Source: Jatrophihabitans cynanchi (GTDB taxonomy: Bacteria; Actinomycetota; Actinomycetes; Mycobacteriales; Jatrophihabitantaceae). From it: 64,000 bases of DNA. This document shows, piece by piece, positions 1-7,715 of this stretch (position 1 is its first letter; every line of letters starts with the position of its first letter). Under the pieces are notes generated by a model. It did no database searches and was not told the DNA's origin. It saw only the letters and a list, made by a program, of their open reading frames with translations. Made by a program: the position numbers and the translations under genes. Location: NCBI RefSeq assembly GCF_027247405.1, contig NZ_CP097463.1, forward strand, positions 1,488,001-1,552,000, in the 5' to 3' direction.

Positions 1-1
1 A

Positions 2-415
2 CACGGACGCCCCGAGAAGGAACGATGGCAGACCGTCCGCGACTGCATCCAGGGACTACCCGAGCCAGTAGACCGCCGACCAGCGACCGACATCGCCAAC
101 CACGAGGGCATCCCCGGAGCGCGGGCCTACCCCAAACACTCCGGAAGTCCGTTGGATTGGCCAGCAAAAACCATCAAGGCCGGCGTACACGGAGTCAGCG
201 GCGGAGAAGCGATGATCCGCTTCGACGACGACACCCTCCGCTACTTCACGGTGCGCGAGGCCGCCCGGTTGCAGGGCTTTCCCGATGACTATGAATTCCC
301 CGTCGCGCGATCCCGAAGCATGGGCGCCATCGGCAATGCCGTCGCCGTTCCCCTAGCGGAGCTGCTCACACATGGTCTGACACAGCTCAACTCGCATGGA
401 ATCGACGCACGCTAG
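2..415 (+). CDS. DNA (cytosine-5) methyltransferase, C-terminal part
   Basis: The reading frame is open at the left window edge, so only the last 137 residues are visible. They carry the C5-methyltransferase end region: a WQTVRD segment, an NHEGIPGARAY-like stretch, SPLDWPAKTIKAGVHGV, then motif IX-like RYFTVREAARLQGFPDDYEF and motif X-like GAIGNAVAVPLAELL. The enzyme would methylate C5 of cytosine in DNA. The catalytic PCQ and ENV motifs lie outside the window, so activity cannot be judged. No restriction endonuclease is visible beside it; the neighbouring mobile-element genes suggest an orphan protective methylase. The family call is firm. Confidence 0.9.
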   Translation, partial: HGRPEKERWQTVRDCIQGLPEPVDRRPATDIANHEGIPGARAYPKHSGSPLDWPAKTIKAGVHGVSGGEAMIRFDDDTLRYFTVREAARLQGFPDDYEFPVARSRSMGAIGNAVAVPLAELLTHGLTQLNSHGIDAR

Positions 416-687
416 AAGGCCCGCCAGGGCTTGTACGACACGTCCGAGCACGGCGATCGTCCCGTAGGCAAGCGGCTTGCGAGCAAACCTGCGGCGCTGA
501 CTTGCGACTTCGAATCTTCACTCGTCGCCGGATAGTCGCATCGCGCATATCGACGCTCCTCAGTCGCGTCGCTAGCCATGACGCTCGCGCCCTATTCGGC
601 GATCCAGCGCGGGGCGAGTGCGACGCCGCCGCCTGGCACGATTGCTAACTTCATGCCCGCTCGCGGATAATCATGCAGTCGCGCAGA

Positions 688-891
688 TCACCCATCCAGA
701 CCCGGGAGAGGGTTCGCGCGCGCCGAGACCCAAAGTCGCTGGGGTGTCCTGGCGTGGGTTACCGCATGGGTCTCGGGGCGCGGCCACACGCGATGTAGGG
801 CGAGCTTGCCGCGGACGCGCCGGCCCGGCTGGTTGGCGTCCATGATCGGATTGGCCTGCGGGTTCGCGATGGTTAGAACTCCACGCGTCAC
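688..891 (-). CDS. small hypothetical protein of the mobile element
   Basis: A 67-residue basic protein of unknown function. Its GTG start overlaps the TGA stop of the upstream 69-residue gene (GTGA), the same coupling seen repeatedly in this operon, and that is the main reason for accepting it. The sequence (LTIANPQANPIMDANQPGRR) is not low-complexity, but I recognise no domain. It would be the last gene of the operon that begins with the SSB-like gene. It could be a chance frame in GC-rich DNA. Confidence 0.4.
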   Translation of the reverse strand: MTRGVLTIANPQANPIMDANQPGRRVRGKLALHRVWPRPETHAVTHARTPQRLWVSARANPLPGLDG

Positions 892-1097
892 GGCGCGACT
901 GCCTTGGCGGCGAGGTACTCCTCGAGCGCGGCATGCAGCGTGTGCTCGGCGGCGAGCTGCCAGGCCTCCACTCCTCTCTGGTGCGCGGTGTGCAGCTGGC
1001 CTTCGGCGGCGTGGACTCGGCGGGAGGCAGCGTCGACGCGGTCCTCGGCCCGGTCGTCGGTGGTCGTGGCGGCGATGCCGGTGGTCGTGGTGGTCAT
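888..1097 (-). CDS. small hypothetical helical protein
   Basis: A 69-residue protein starting at an ATG preceded by GGAGGAGCG, a strong ribosome-binding site that fixes the start against longer in-frame alternatives. After a Thr-rich N-terminus (MTTTTTGIAATTTDDR) it is Ala/Glu/His-rich and probably one or two helices. No family is recognised. It follows the ParB-fold gene by 34 bp and overlaps the next small gene by 4 bp, so it belongs to the same transcript. A DNA- or protein-binding accessory role would be guesswork. Confidence 0.55.
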   Translation of the reverse strand: MTTTTTGIAATTTDDRAEDRVDAASRRVHAAEGQLHTAHQRGVEAWQLAAEHTLHAALEEYLAAKAVAP

Positions 1098-1131
1098 CGC
1101 TCCTCCATCGGGATGGGTGGTGGTGCTCGGG

Positions 1132-2340
1132 TCAGGCGGCGCGGCTGGCGTGGAATACGTGCAGCAGCGCTTGGGCGGTCTGGTAGTCCAATCCCCAGGC
1201 GTCCATGACGAACCGGACACCCCGGCCGCGTTCGAAAGCGCGCATGATTCCGGCTCGGTCGGGCACGCCGACCTCGGGGCTCTCCTCGCCCTCGAACGGG
1301 TCGACCTCGGCGGCTCCGGCGCGGGGAGTGGGACAGCTGTCGCCGCAGCCCGGCTGGTCCGGCGACGGGTCGCCGGCGGTGGCTTGGGCTCGCTGGTAGG
1401 CGCGGCGGACGCTGGGCGGGATGTTGCGTGTCCGCGCGAGGTCGTAGCCGTTCTGTTCGGCCCAGCGGCGGATAGCGGCGCGCTCCTTGCGTTCGCGGTT
1501 CCACGCGGCGCCGGCTTTGGAGGCCGAGGGCACTCGAGTGAAGAACGGCTCGAGGTGGCAGCCCCGGGCGGCGTTGTAGCGCTCGACGATGACGGCGGCG
1601 GACAGCCTCGGCACGGTGCCGCGGTGGGCTTCGCGCAGGGCGACGGCGCGGGCGCGCAGCTGGCGGGGGGCGATCGCGCTGAGCTGGGCGACGAGCCGCT
1701 CGCCGTGGAGTTCGTCGGCGTCGTAGTGGCCGAGCACGAGCGCGACGCCTTGCATGATGCCGCCGTCGAAGGCGTCCACGCTGCGGCCGAAGGCGCTGGT
1801 GAGCACGATCAGGACGTTGTCCAGCATCTGCAGCCCGCCGAGGTCGTCGACGATGGTCTCCAGCGCCTTGGTGGCACGGATGTTGCCGTCGGCCGGCGCT
1901 GGGTTGACCTGCAGCTGGTGCCGGTGCAGGACTTCGTCGATGGCCAGCACGGTGGAGTCGGCCATGCCGCGGCGAGCCCGCCAGCGGTCCCACCACGTGT
2001 GGTTGCGCCGGCTGGTGTCGATCTCGTGGAACAGGCAGGCCTCGTCCTCGATGCTGAGGCCGGCGTGGACGTTGCAGACCACGTGGGCGTGCTCGCCGTT
2101 GATCCGGGCGACGGTGGCCCAGCGGTGTTGGCCGTCGAGGATCGCGAAGCGGCCGTCGTCGCGTTCGCTGACCTCGAGCACGCCGAGCAGGGTGTGGTCG
2201 TACTCGCCGCTCATTTTCGCTACGCGAGGTTCGTCGAGGTCGCGCTGGTAGGTGGGGTCGGCGAACAGGGCCGCGACCGGTAGGGCGGTGATGTAGGTGC
2301 CAGGCGGTGGGGCCGCCGGCTGTGGCGCGGTGCTGGTCAT
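1132..2340 (-). CDS. ParB/sulfiredoxin-fold (DGQHR-type) protein
   Basis: A 402-residue protein. Residues about 15-100 contain a ParB-like core: DPTYQRDL, then ILDGQHRWATV, the DGQHR-type nucleotide/DNA-binding signature. The remaining three quarters is helical with a basic stretch and an Asp/Glu-rich linker before a C-terminal helix (GIMRAFERGRGVRFVMDAW). Proteins of this kind are common in actinobacterial plasmids and ICEs and are thought to act in DNA binding or partition; the exact role is unknown. The ATG start overlaps the TGA of the upstream zinc-ribbon gene (ATGA), showing translational coupling. The frame is open further upstream, but that extension runs antisense-like through two other genes. 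Confidence 0.75.
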   Translation of the reverse strand: MTSTAPQPAAPPPGTYITALPVAALFADPTYQRDLDEPRVAKMSGEYDHTLLGVLEVSERDDGRFAILDGQHRWATVARINGEHAHVVCNVHAGLSIEDEACLFHEIDTSRRNHTWWDRWRARRGMADSTVLAIDEVLHRHQLQVNPAPADGNIRATKALETIVDDLGGLQMLDNVLIVLTSAFGRSVDAFDGGIMQGVALVLGHYDADELHGERLVAQLSAIAPRQLRARAVALREAHRGTVPRLSAAVIVERYNAARGCHLEPFFTRVPSASKAGAAWNRERKERAAIRRWAEQNGYDLARTRNIPPSVRRAYQRAQATAGDPSPDQPGCGDSCPTPRAGAAEVDPFEGEESPEVGVPDRAGIMRAFERGRGVRFVMDAWGLDYQTAQALLHVFHASRAA

Positions 2341-2693
2341 GACTGCGCTCCCGGGGTGGGTCGCTGAGTGGGGGCCGCGCTGCTGAGCGGGGCCGGGTCC
2401 ACGAGTTTGATGAGGGGGACCAGGTCGCTGTAGCGCAGGTCGACCCGATCGCAGTGACGGCACACGATCGCGCCGTCTGCGGGCCAGTGCTGGGTGTCGG
2501 CGAGGGTGACGCCGGCCGCCTCGTCGCCCATGTAGGCAGGCTTGGGCTGGTCGAGGCTGAAGGTCGCCGGGGTGAGGACCTCGACGAGTTCGACGGCGTG
2601 CAGCTGGTCGGCGTGGCGGCAGCCGGGGCAGGCCAGGGTGGTGGCCGCGGCGATGTCGGCGTGCTGCTCGGGGACGGTGGTCGCGTGGGACAT
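2337..2693 (-). CDS. small zinc-ribbon-like protein
   Basis: 118 residues with two Cys pairs, CPGC near residue 23 and CRHC near residue 78, spaced as in a rubredoxin-like or zinc-ribbon knuckle that would hold one metal ion. The rest is not recognised. The start ATG has GGAG six bases upstream. It sits between the SSB-like and ParB-fold genes and overlaps the latter by 4 bp. The position suggests a role in element replication or maintenance, which is inference. The Cys pattern is seen directly; metal binding is not proven. Confidence 0.65.
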   Translation of the reverse strand: MSHATTVPEQHADIAAATTLACPGCRHADQLHAVELVEVLTPATFSLDQPKPAYMGDEAAGVTLADTQHWPADGAIVCRHCDRVDLRYSDLVPLIKLVDPAPLSSAAPTQRPTPGAQS

Positions 2694-2720
2694 GGGTTGC
2701 TCCAGGTGTCCGGGCCGCGG

Positions 2721-3083
2721 TTACCGGCCGCCGTTGCGGCGGGTGTTCACCGCGGGCGTGAAGCGGCTGGAGACGCCGTGGTGGTCGGCGGTGATCCGGT
2801 TGCGGATGCGCCGGGTGCCGTCGCCAGCGTCGTATTCCTCGACGGTCAGTTCGCCGGCGGCGAAGATCCGCGCTCCCCTGCTGGCGGTGCGGACGAACGC
2901 CTCGGCCGGCTTGCCCCAGACGGTGATCTCGTAGTCGATCGTCGGCCCGTCGCTGTAGCCGCCGTCGCCGGTGCGCACGCGCTGGTCGACGCGGACGACG
3001 ACGTTGGCCACCTGCTTGCCCTCGCTGGTCTGGCGCAGGGTCGCGTCGGCGACGGCGTTTCCTTCGGTCACGCAGTAACTCAT
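2721..3083 (-). CDS. single-stranded DNA-binding protein (element-encoded)
   Basis: A 120-residue OB-fold SSB-like protein. It opens with an SSB-like NAVADATLRQTSEGKQVANVVVRVDQ, followed by DYEITVWGKPAEAFVRTASRGARIFAAGEL, which matches the beta-strand pattern of SSB N-domains. It lacks the long acidic C-terminal tail (DDDIPF type) of housekeeping SSB and ends in a basic NTRRNGGR, as in many plasmid and ICE versions. It probably coats single-stranded DNA during transfer or replication of the element. It is the first gene of a five-gene operon; GGAAGGGG precedes the ATG, and a perfect palindrome lies about 40 bp upstream. Confidence 0.85.
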   Translation of the reverse strand: MSYCVTEGNAVADATLRQTSEGKQVANVVVRVDQRVRTGDGGYSDGPTIDYEITVWGKPAEAFVRTASRGARIFAAGELTVEEYDAGDGTRRIRNRITADHHGVSSRFTPAVNTRRNGGR

Positions 3084-3122
3084 GTCGGGCCCCTTCCAAG
3101 GACTTGTGGTGCTATTACCTAC

Positions 3123-3134
3123 AATGTATACATT
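3123..3134. promoter_or_regulatory. 12-bp palindrome upstream of the SSB operon
   Basis: AATGTATACATT is a perfect palindrome in an AT-rich island of otherwise GC-rich DNA, 40 bp upstream of the SSB-like start codon. Its TATA-containing centre could be the -10 region of the leftward promoter, with the symmetry serving as an operator. No transcript data are available. Confidence 0.45.
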
Positions 3135-3203
3135 TACGGTCGCAGGGTCACGAGCGACGCGCCGGAAGTTGCGCCCCAGGTCGCGTCGTGGCGGTGGCAG
3201 GAG

Positions 3204-3647
3204 TTAGAACAGGACGAGTTGGTCCCGGCGTGGGTCGCCGGCGAGCATTGCTGCCTGGAGCGCGCCGGGGTTCCACTCGCCGGACAGGGCGGCGCGGATC
3301 CCCCGGGCGCGGCCACCGGCCCCGCGGACGTCGGCCAGGCCGCGCTGGTAGCGGCCGCGGCGGGCCATCTGGGCGAGGTTGGCTGCCTGGCTGCCCGGGT
3401 AGAGGTGCAGCGGCCGCGCGCAGGAGGTCTCGTCGCAGGTGTGCAGCGCCTTCTCGGTCTCGCCGAGGCCGCCCCACTGCAGCTGGCACACGTAGCGGTG
3501 GACTCGGACGGTGCGCAGCTCGGCCCGGGCGCTGCCGAGCTGCATGGTGGGGTAGCCGTCGTCGGACAGCGACCCCACCCAGAACCAGCAGCCGGGAGTG
3601 CGGACCACGGAGGTGTCGACCTTTGGCGGCAGGTCGACCTCGATCAC
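3204..3647 (-). CDS. HNH endonuclease-like protein
   Basis: 147 residues. An N-terminal CWFWVGSLSDDGYPTM segment, then VHRYVCQLQWGG, and LHTCDETSCARPLHLYPGS form the arrangement of the HNH_3-type nuclease fold, with Cys/His metal ligands and an H..C..C..H cluster. It would cut DNA, perhaps as a homing or transfer nuclease of the element; the target is unknown. The start is GTG, overlapping the TGA of the upstream membrane-protein gene (GTGA). Confidence 0.75.
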   Translation of the reverse strand: MIEVDLPPKVDTSVVRTPGCWFWVGSLSDDGYPTMQLGSARAELRTVRVHRYVCQLQWGGLGETEKALHTCDETSCARPLHLYPGSQAANLAQMARRGRYQRGLADVRGAGGRARGIRAALSGEWNPGALQAAMLAGDPRRDQLVLF

Positions 3648-4384
3648 GTGTCGATGTTGCCAGCGCCATCTAACAGTTCCTCTCGGCTCCCCCGCGGGCT
3701 GCCGGTCGGTGCGGGGCTGGTGATCTCGGTGACGACGGCGCGGACTTCGTCTTGATCGGCGTAGCTGGCGTAGGCGGCCGAACGGACGTACAGCGCGGCG
3801 AGCGTGGGGTCAGCCACGGCGGCGGCGAAGTGCGCGTACTTGCGGCGGGCGTCGGCCGGGTCGTTGGCGTGGATGTCGACCAGTTCGGCGGCCGCGTCTC
3901 GGTACAGGGCGCTCTCGCCGCTGGGCTGCTCGGCGCCGCCGGGCTGGCCGATGGTGCGGCGGGCGACCTTCTGTCCGGCTCGGGTACCGGCTGACCAGAC
4001 GCTGCGGGGGCTGGTGAACAGCCCGGCGACCAGACCGCGGCGCGCGGGGCGCCGGTCCTCGAGCAGGTCGAGCAGGGCGGCCAGGGACTCGGCGTCGAGC
4101 TGCTGCACGGCGGCGCTGCCCGTTCGGCCGGCGGGCCCGCGCCGCGTCGCGCGAGCGCGTGACTGTCGCTCGCCGGGCACGTCGTCGTCCTCGTCGTCGA
4201 GCGGGTCGTCCTCGTCGAGGGCGGTGGCAGGTGCGGCGCCGCTGATGGCGGCCAGGAGGAGTCGGCGGTCTTCGCGGTGCTCGCGGCGGGCCTGGCGCCG
4301 CCGGCGGGCGGCGGCGATGCCCCACACGATGAGCAGCAGCAGCACGGCGGCGAGGAGGACGATGTTGACGACGAACTTGGCCAT
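3644..4384 (-). CDS. single-pass membrane protein of the transfer region
   Basis: 246 residues. One hydrophobic helix at about residues 4-24 is followed by a strongly basic stop-transfer stretch (AAARRRRQARREHR), so the rest should be cytoplasmic. The middle has an acidic Asp/Glu run (DEDDPLDDEDDD) and the C-terminal 100 residues are helical. No family is recognised. It lies in a tight leftward operon after the lipoprotein gene (21 bp) and overlaps the HNH gene by 4 bp. The context suggests a conjugation or cell-envelope accessory protein, which is inference. Confidence 0.65.
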   Translation of the reverse strand: MAKFVVNIVLLAAVLLLLIVWGIAAARRRRQARREHREDRRLLLAAISGAAPATALDEDDPLDDEDDDVPGERQSRARATRRGPAGRTGSAAVQQLDAESLAALLDLLEDRRPARRGLVAGLFTSPRSVWSAGTRAGQKVARRTIGQPGGAEQPSGESALYRDAAAELVDIHANDPADARRKYAHFAAAVADPTLAALYVRSAAYASYADQDEVRAVVTEITSPAPTGSPRGSREELLDGAGNIDT

Positions 4385-4405
4385 GACGGATGGGCTCCTT
4401 CGGGG

Positions 4406-5071
4406 TCAGTGCTCGACCGCGGCGACGAGCCAGCGGCCGTGGACGCGGGTGACGGTTACTTGGGCGGCGAACTGGGACAGCTGCACCTGGCCGGTGGCGC
4501 AGGTCAGCGCGGTCAGGCCGGCGACGTACACGATGCGCCGGGCCGGACCGCTGGGCAGGGTGGTCGGGATGCTGGCGGTCAGGTGCCGCAGACCGGTGAC
4601 ACATTGGTCGGCCTGGATCTGCGCCCAGGTTGCTCCCCCGCCGCCGTGACGCTGGGTCTGTTCGGCGGCCTGCTCCTGGCCTGTGACGAAGGGGGCGCTG
4701 CGCAGCGTCCAGCTGCCTGGCTCGGGATCGAGGTATCTGGAGGAGTTGGCGGCGATGGCCCAGGCCCGCGCGGTGGTGAGCGGGTCGCGGGTGGCGGGCG
4801 TGGCGTCCGGAACGCGCGCCGTGGTGAGGCCGGAAGCTGGCTGGTCCGGGGCGCTGCTGCCGGTCGGTGTGCTGCGCCGCGCCCGGGTGCTGACCCGCGG
4901 TGATTCCGTCGGAATCACCCCGGCCGAAGGGGCCTCGGAACGGGCGGCGCTGGCCGTCGTCGAGGCGGGTGCGGATCGGTCCGGATCTTCGCTCGCGGAG
5001 CTGCACGCGGCGATGAGCCCGGCGATCGTGGTGAGCGTGGCGGCGAGGCTGCTCCGGCGGCGGGTAAGCAT
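4406..5071 (-). CDS. lipoprotein of the transfer region
   Basis: 221 residues beginning with a basic n-region (MLTRRRSS), a hydrophobic stretch and a lipobox ending LIAAC, so Cys23 should be lipidated. A Ser/Pro/Thr-rich linker of about 70 residues precedes a compact C-terminal domain (ARAWAIAANSSRYLDPEPGSW) with two Cys residues. Extracytoplasmic proteins of this layout accompany conjugation genes in actinobacterial ICEs; the function is unknown. It starts 6 bp after the stop of the wall-hydrolase gene. Confidence 0.65.
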   Translation of the reverse strand: MLTRRRSSLAATLTTIAGLIAACSSASEDPDRSAPASTTASAARSEAPSAGVIPTESPRVSTRARRSTPTGSSAPDQPASGLTTARVPDATPATRDPLTTARAWAIAANSSRYLDPEPGSWTLRSAPFVTGQEQAAEQTQRHGGGGATWAQIQADQCVTGLRHLTASIPTTLPSGPARRIVYVAGLTALTCATGQVQLSQFAAQVTVTRVHGRWLVAAVEH

Positions 5072-5077
5072 CGCGGC

Positions 5078-6724
5078 TCAGACCTTCGGGCGCAGCGCGC
5101 CGATGTAGCCAGTGCGGTACCAGGGGTCGTTGACCGACTCGATCTTTACGACCGAGCCCGAGTGCGGGGCGTCGATGAGCTTGCCGTTGCCGATGTACAT
5201 ACCGGTGTGCCCCGGCGGGTTGCCCTCGAAAATCATCATGTCGCCGGGCTGCAGCTGGCTCTTGTCGGTGATGTGCGTGAACGACGGGTCGGTCCACATG
5301 GCACCGGTGAAGTGCGGGACGGTGACGCCGGCCTTGCCCCAGGCGTAGAGCATCAGGCCGGAGCAGTCGAAGCCTACGATGTGACAGTCGTTCCACCCGT
5401 CGGTGCCGGCCACGCACCGGCCGAGGGTGGGGCCGTTCGTGTTGCCGCCAGCGAAGGAGTACGGCACCCCGAGTTGGGACAGCGCGGCGTTGACCGCGAT
5501 CTGCGCCTTGGGGTTGCCGGGAACGCTGACCTGCGGCCCGCAGCCGGCGACGTGCTGGCCGGTGAGCGCGGCCACGATCACGCTCGCCGACTGCTCCCAC
5601 TGCGCGTAGGCGTCGGGATAAGCCGAGCGCTGCACGGCCTGCGCGGCGTCGGTGAGGGCCATGTTCTGCCAGCCGTTGATCCGCTGCAGGTGTTGGTAGA
5701 ACGCGGTCGCGGCGTGGGTGGGGCTGGTGACCTGTGCGACGCTGCCCCAGGCGGGCGGGGCCTGCTGGAACAGCCCGTACGCGCCGCCCGGACCACCCTT
5801 GAGGTTGATCAGTTTGGACTCCTGGATGGCAGTGGCCATCGCGATCACCAGGGCGCGTTGCGGCATGCCGAGCGCGCCGCCGACCGACACGATGGTCTTG
5901 GCGTTGGTCAGCCGTTCCCCATCGAGCGGGAAGCTCTGCCCGCTGGTGGTGGAGGTAACGGTGATGACGCCGGACGTGGCGCCGGGCGAGCCGGCGAGCG
6001 GCGGCAGGATGGGTCCGAGCGGTCCGCCGCCTGGGAAGGTCGGGGCGCCAGTGGTGTTGAACGCGCCGAGGTAGGCGCCGACGGTCTGGGCGAGGTTGGT
6101 CAGTCCGCCGGCGGTCGGTTTGCCGTTGCTCCACCAGGATGGGTGCTGTTTGACGGCGGCGGCGAAGTCGACGATCTGCCAGCCGGACTGGGCCTCCGGG
6201 TCGCTGGGGTCGGCGGCGTTCTCTCGGTTGACGATCGTTGTGTAGACGTCCTTGCCGGGCGCGGTAACCCAATACACGGTCCGGCCGGACAGCAGCAGCA
6301 TCAACTCGTCGATGCGGGCGGTGTAGGCGTCGGCGCTGGAGTGGTCTTCGGCGGCCAGGGAGACCACGAACACGTTGGGGGCGGAGTCGGGCAGCGCGTT
6401 GAGCGCGTTCACGCCCTGCTGGGTGGTGCGGCCTGCCTTGACGTCGGCGTGCACGTCTCCTCCGGCCAGCTTGGCCGGCAGTTTGCCGGCCAGCCCGGTC
6501 AGGGTGGAGTCGCCGAACATCTCCACGCCCTTGCCGCCGACACTGCTGGGCAGCTCGCATGCGGTGTTGCCCGAGGATTCGTCGGCCACCTTGGCGCCGC
6601 AGGAGGCGAAGGCGATGAGCAGGCAGACCAGGAATAGGTTCACACTGCCGAAGGTCCCGAACACTTTGATGATGCGTCCGGCGGCGCGGGCCCCGCGGGA
6701 AAGCGAGCGGCGACGTGATCTCAT
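5078..6724 (-). CDS. membrane-anchored wall hydrolase: SGNH-like, lysozyme-like and NlpC/P60 domains
   Basis: 548 residues with a basic N-terminus and one TM helix (about 28-42). Residues 66-220 resemble an SGNH/GDSL esterase: MFGDSTLTG (Ser73) and YWVTAPG. The usual catalytic DxxH is replaced by SNGKPTAGG, so this domain looks inactive. Residues 285-385 resemble a lysozyme-like transglycosylase with QESKL (Glu302) and AYGLFQQ. Residues 404-548 are NlpC/P60 with FDCSGL (Cys454), PGHTGMY (His506) and a third polar residue, His521. It should open peptidoglycan for conjugative transfer. The ATG chosen has GGAG nine bases upstream; ATG at 6739 and TTG at 6772 are alternatives. Confidence 0.82.
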   Translation of the reverse strand: MRSRRRSLSRGARAAGRIIKVFGTFGSVNLFLVCLLIAFASCGAKVADESSGNTACELPSSVGGKGVEMFGDSTLTGLAGKLPAKLAGGDVHADVKAGRTTQQGVNALNALPDSAPNVFVVSLAAEDHSSADAYTARIDELMLLLSGRTVYWVTAPGKDVYTTIVNRENAADPSDPEAQSGWQIVDFAAAVKQHPSWWSNGKPTAGGLTNLAQTVGAYLGAFNTTGAPTFPGGGPLGPILPPLAGSPGATSGVITVTSTTSGQSFPLDGERLTNAKTIVSVGGALGMPQRALVIAMATAIQESKLINLKGGPGGAYGLFQQAPPAWGSVAQVTSPTHAATAFYQHLQRINGWQNMALTDAAQAVQRSAYPDAYAQWEQSASVIVAALTGQHVAGCGPQVSVPGNPKAQIAVNAALSQLGVPYSFAGGNTNGPTLGRCVAGTDGWNDCHIVGFDCSGLMLYAWGKAGVTVPHFTGAMWTDPSFTHITDKSQLQPGDMMIFEGNPPGHTGMYIGNGKLIDAPHSGSVVKIESVNDPWYRTGYIGALRPKV

Positions 6725-6761
6725 GCGGTCGTTCTCCATCCGGGCGTCGACAGGTGCCGTC

Positions 6762-6820
6762 ACCCCGGACAAGCGCCGCGGGACACACCCAACGCGACAC
6801 GAACCGGAGAATTTCTTCGA
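6762..6820 (-). promoter_or_regulatory. shared upstream element, copy A
   Basis: A 59-bp stretch that aligns without gaps to 7636-7694. Identical blocks include ACCCCGGACAAGCG and AACGCGACAC in the + orientation. It lies 38 bp upstream of the wall-hydrolase start, nearly the same distance as copy B from the excisionase start. It is probably a common promoter or operator, which is inference from conservation and position. Confidence 0.55.
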
Positions 6821-7003
6821 CCCGTGGGACGTGCGGGGAGCGGCCCGTGCCGCTCAAACCCGCGACCTAGCCGGCCAAGGTCGCAGTAGGTAATGCACTA
6901 GAAGTGATCAACGCCCCCGTGCCGCCAACAGGCATTGCCAGCAATGTAGATAATGAAGGCGCCGATGCCGCCATTGGCGAGCCGCTAGGCGAGAGGTGAC
7001 AGT

Positions 7004-7234
7004 GTGACGACGCCCCGAGAGCGATTTAGCACCCAGGTTTCCGCAGCGGTGCAAGCGCGTGCGCGAGCGACTGTGCGAGGGATGATCGCGAGCCGCGATC
7101 CCGACTATTCCCTTGCACAGTTCACAGAGGATGCGCTCGAGGCGCACTGTCGGAAGCTCGAAGCCAAGTACAACGACAAGGAGCCTTGGCCTGAGGCCAG
7201 GCGTCAACTACGAAGAGGTCCACGCGTTCGTTGA
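7004..7234 (+). CDS. small ParB-like/partition-associated protein
   Basis: 76 residues, opening MTTPRERFSTQVSAAVQARARATVRGM and continuing with YSLAQFTEDALEAHCRKLEAKYND and a PWP-containing basic tail. The pattern resembles small ribbon-helix-helix-like or centromere-binding proteins found next to ParA on actinobacterial plasmids and ICEs. No ParA gene is visible here. The GTG start has GAGAGGTGA just upstream. It is the only rightward gene inside this end of the element. The family assignment is from memory of the pattern and moderately sure. Confidence 0.6.
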   Translation: MTTPRERFSTQVSAAVQARARATVRGMIASRDPDYSLAQFTEDALEAHCRKLEAKYNDKEPWPEARRQLRRGPRVR

Positions 7235-7342
7235 TCGAACAGGTCCGCAACATCGGCTGTCTTTGCTATGCGGATGCGTCGCGGCGTGATCGCTCGCGTT
7301 CGGGCGACAGCCGCGCGAACCGCCATTCGCCGAGCTCCTGCG

Positions 7343-7594
7343 CTAGCGATGCAGACGCGCTGAGCCAGTCGCCGTCCGGGCAACGCTCGAACTCGTTGCC
7401 TCACTCCCCTGGCGGAGCAGCTCGCGGAGCGGGTCCATCGGCACCCTGATCAACTTGCCGATCCGGAGCAGCGGCGTCGGCCACTGCCCCTCGCGAACCA
7501 GCCGGTAGGCCATTGTTCGGCCGATGCCGAGCATCCGAGCGGCAGTCAACAGATCTACAGCGATCGGCGCCTCGTCGTGATCGATCGTGGTCAT
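7343..7594 (-). CDS. excisionase-type helix-turn-helix protein (MerR/AlpA-like)
   Basis: 83 residues. VDLLTAARMLGIGRTMAYRLVREGQWPTPLLRIGKLIRVPMDPLRELL is the winged-helix layout of AlpA/Xis-type DNA-binding proteins (HTH_17). Such proteins direct excision of integrated elements by binding near the attachment site and bending DNA for a tyrosine integrase. The ATG has a perfect GGAGGTGA five bases upstream. In most actinobacterial ICEs the integrase gene follows immediately; here none is found between it and the tRNA, nor elsewhere in the window. Confidence 0.8.
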   Translation of the reverse strand: MTTIDHDEAPIAVDLLTAARMLGIGRTMAYRLVREGQWPTPLLRIGKLIRVPMDPLRELLRQGSEATSSSVARTATGSARLHR

Positions 7595-7635
7595 GCCAGT
7601 CACCTCCAGAGTCGGCGCCTTGGACAGGCCCATCT

Positions 7636-7694
7636 ACCCCGGACAAGCGGTGTGGCACCCCCCAAACGCGACACGGTATGGAAGGTTTCTGAGA
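7636..7694 (-). promoter_or_regulatory. shared upstream element, copy B
   Basis: The second copy of the 59-bp element also found at 6762-6820, here 42 bp upstream of the excisionase start codon. In the leftward reading the conserved core is GTGTCGCGTT ... CGCTTGTCCGGGGT. Equal spacing to two leftward genes suggests coordinated transcription of excision and wall-opening functions. Confidence 0.55.
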
Positions 7695-7715
7695 TCTGAT
7701 GCCGTGGATGACCGG

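Noticed and set aside
416-687. Short open frames between the methyltransferase gene and the SSB operon
   Set aside because: Several frames cross here, but none has a good start, ribosome-binding site or natural composition; I see no feature.
1132-3099. Extended 655-residue version of the ParB-fold protein
   Set aside because: The extra N-terminal 250 residues are Arg/Pro-rich and read through two other genes in a different frame; the ATGA overlap marks the real start.
3810-6857. A 1015-codon open frame antisense or out of frame with the transfer genes
   Set aside because: Arg/Pro-rich translation without domains; it overlaps three well-supported genes. A GC-rich shadow frame.
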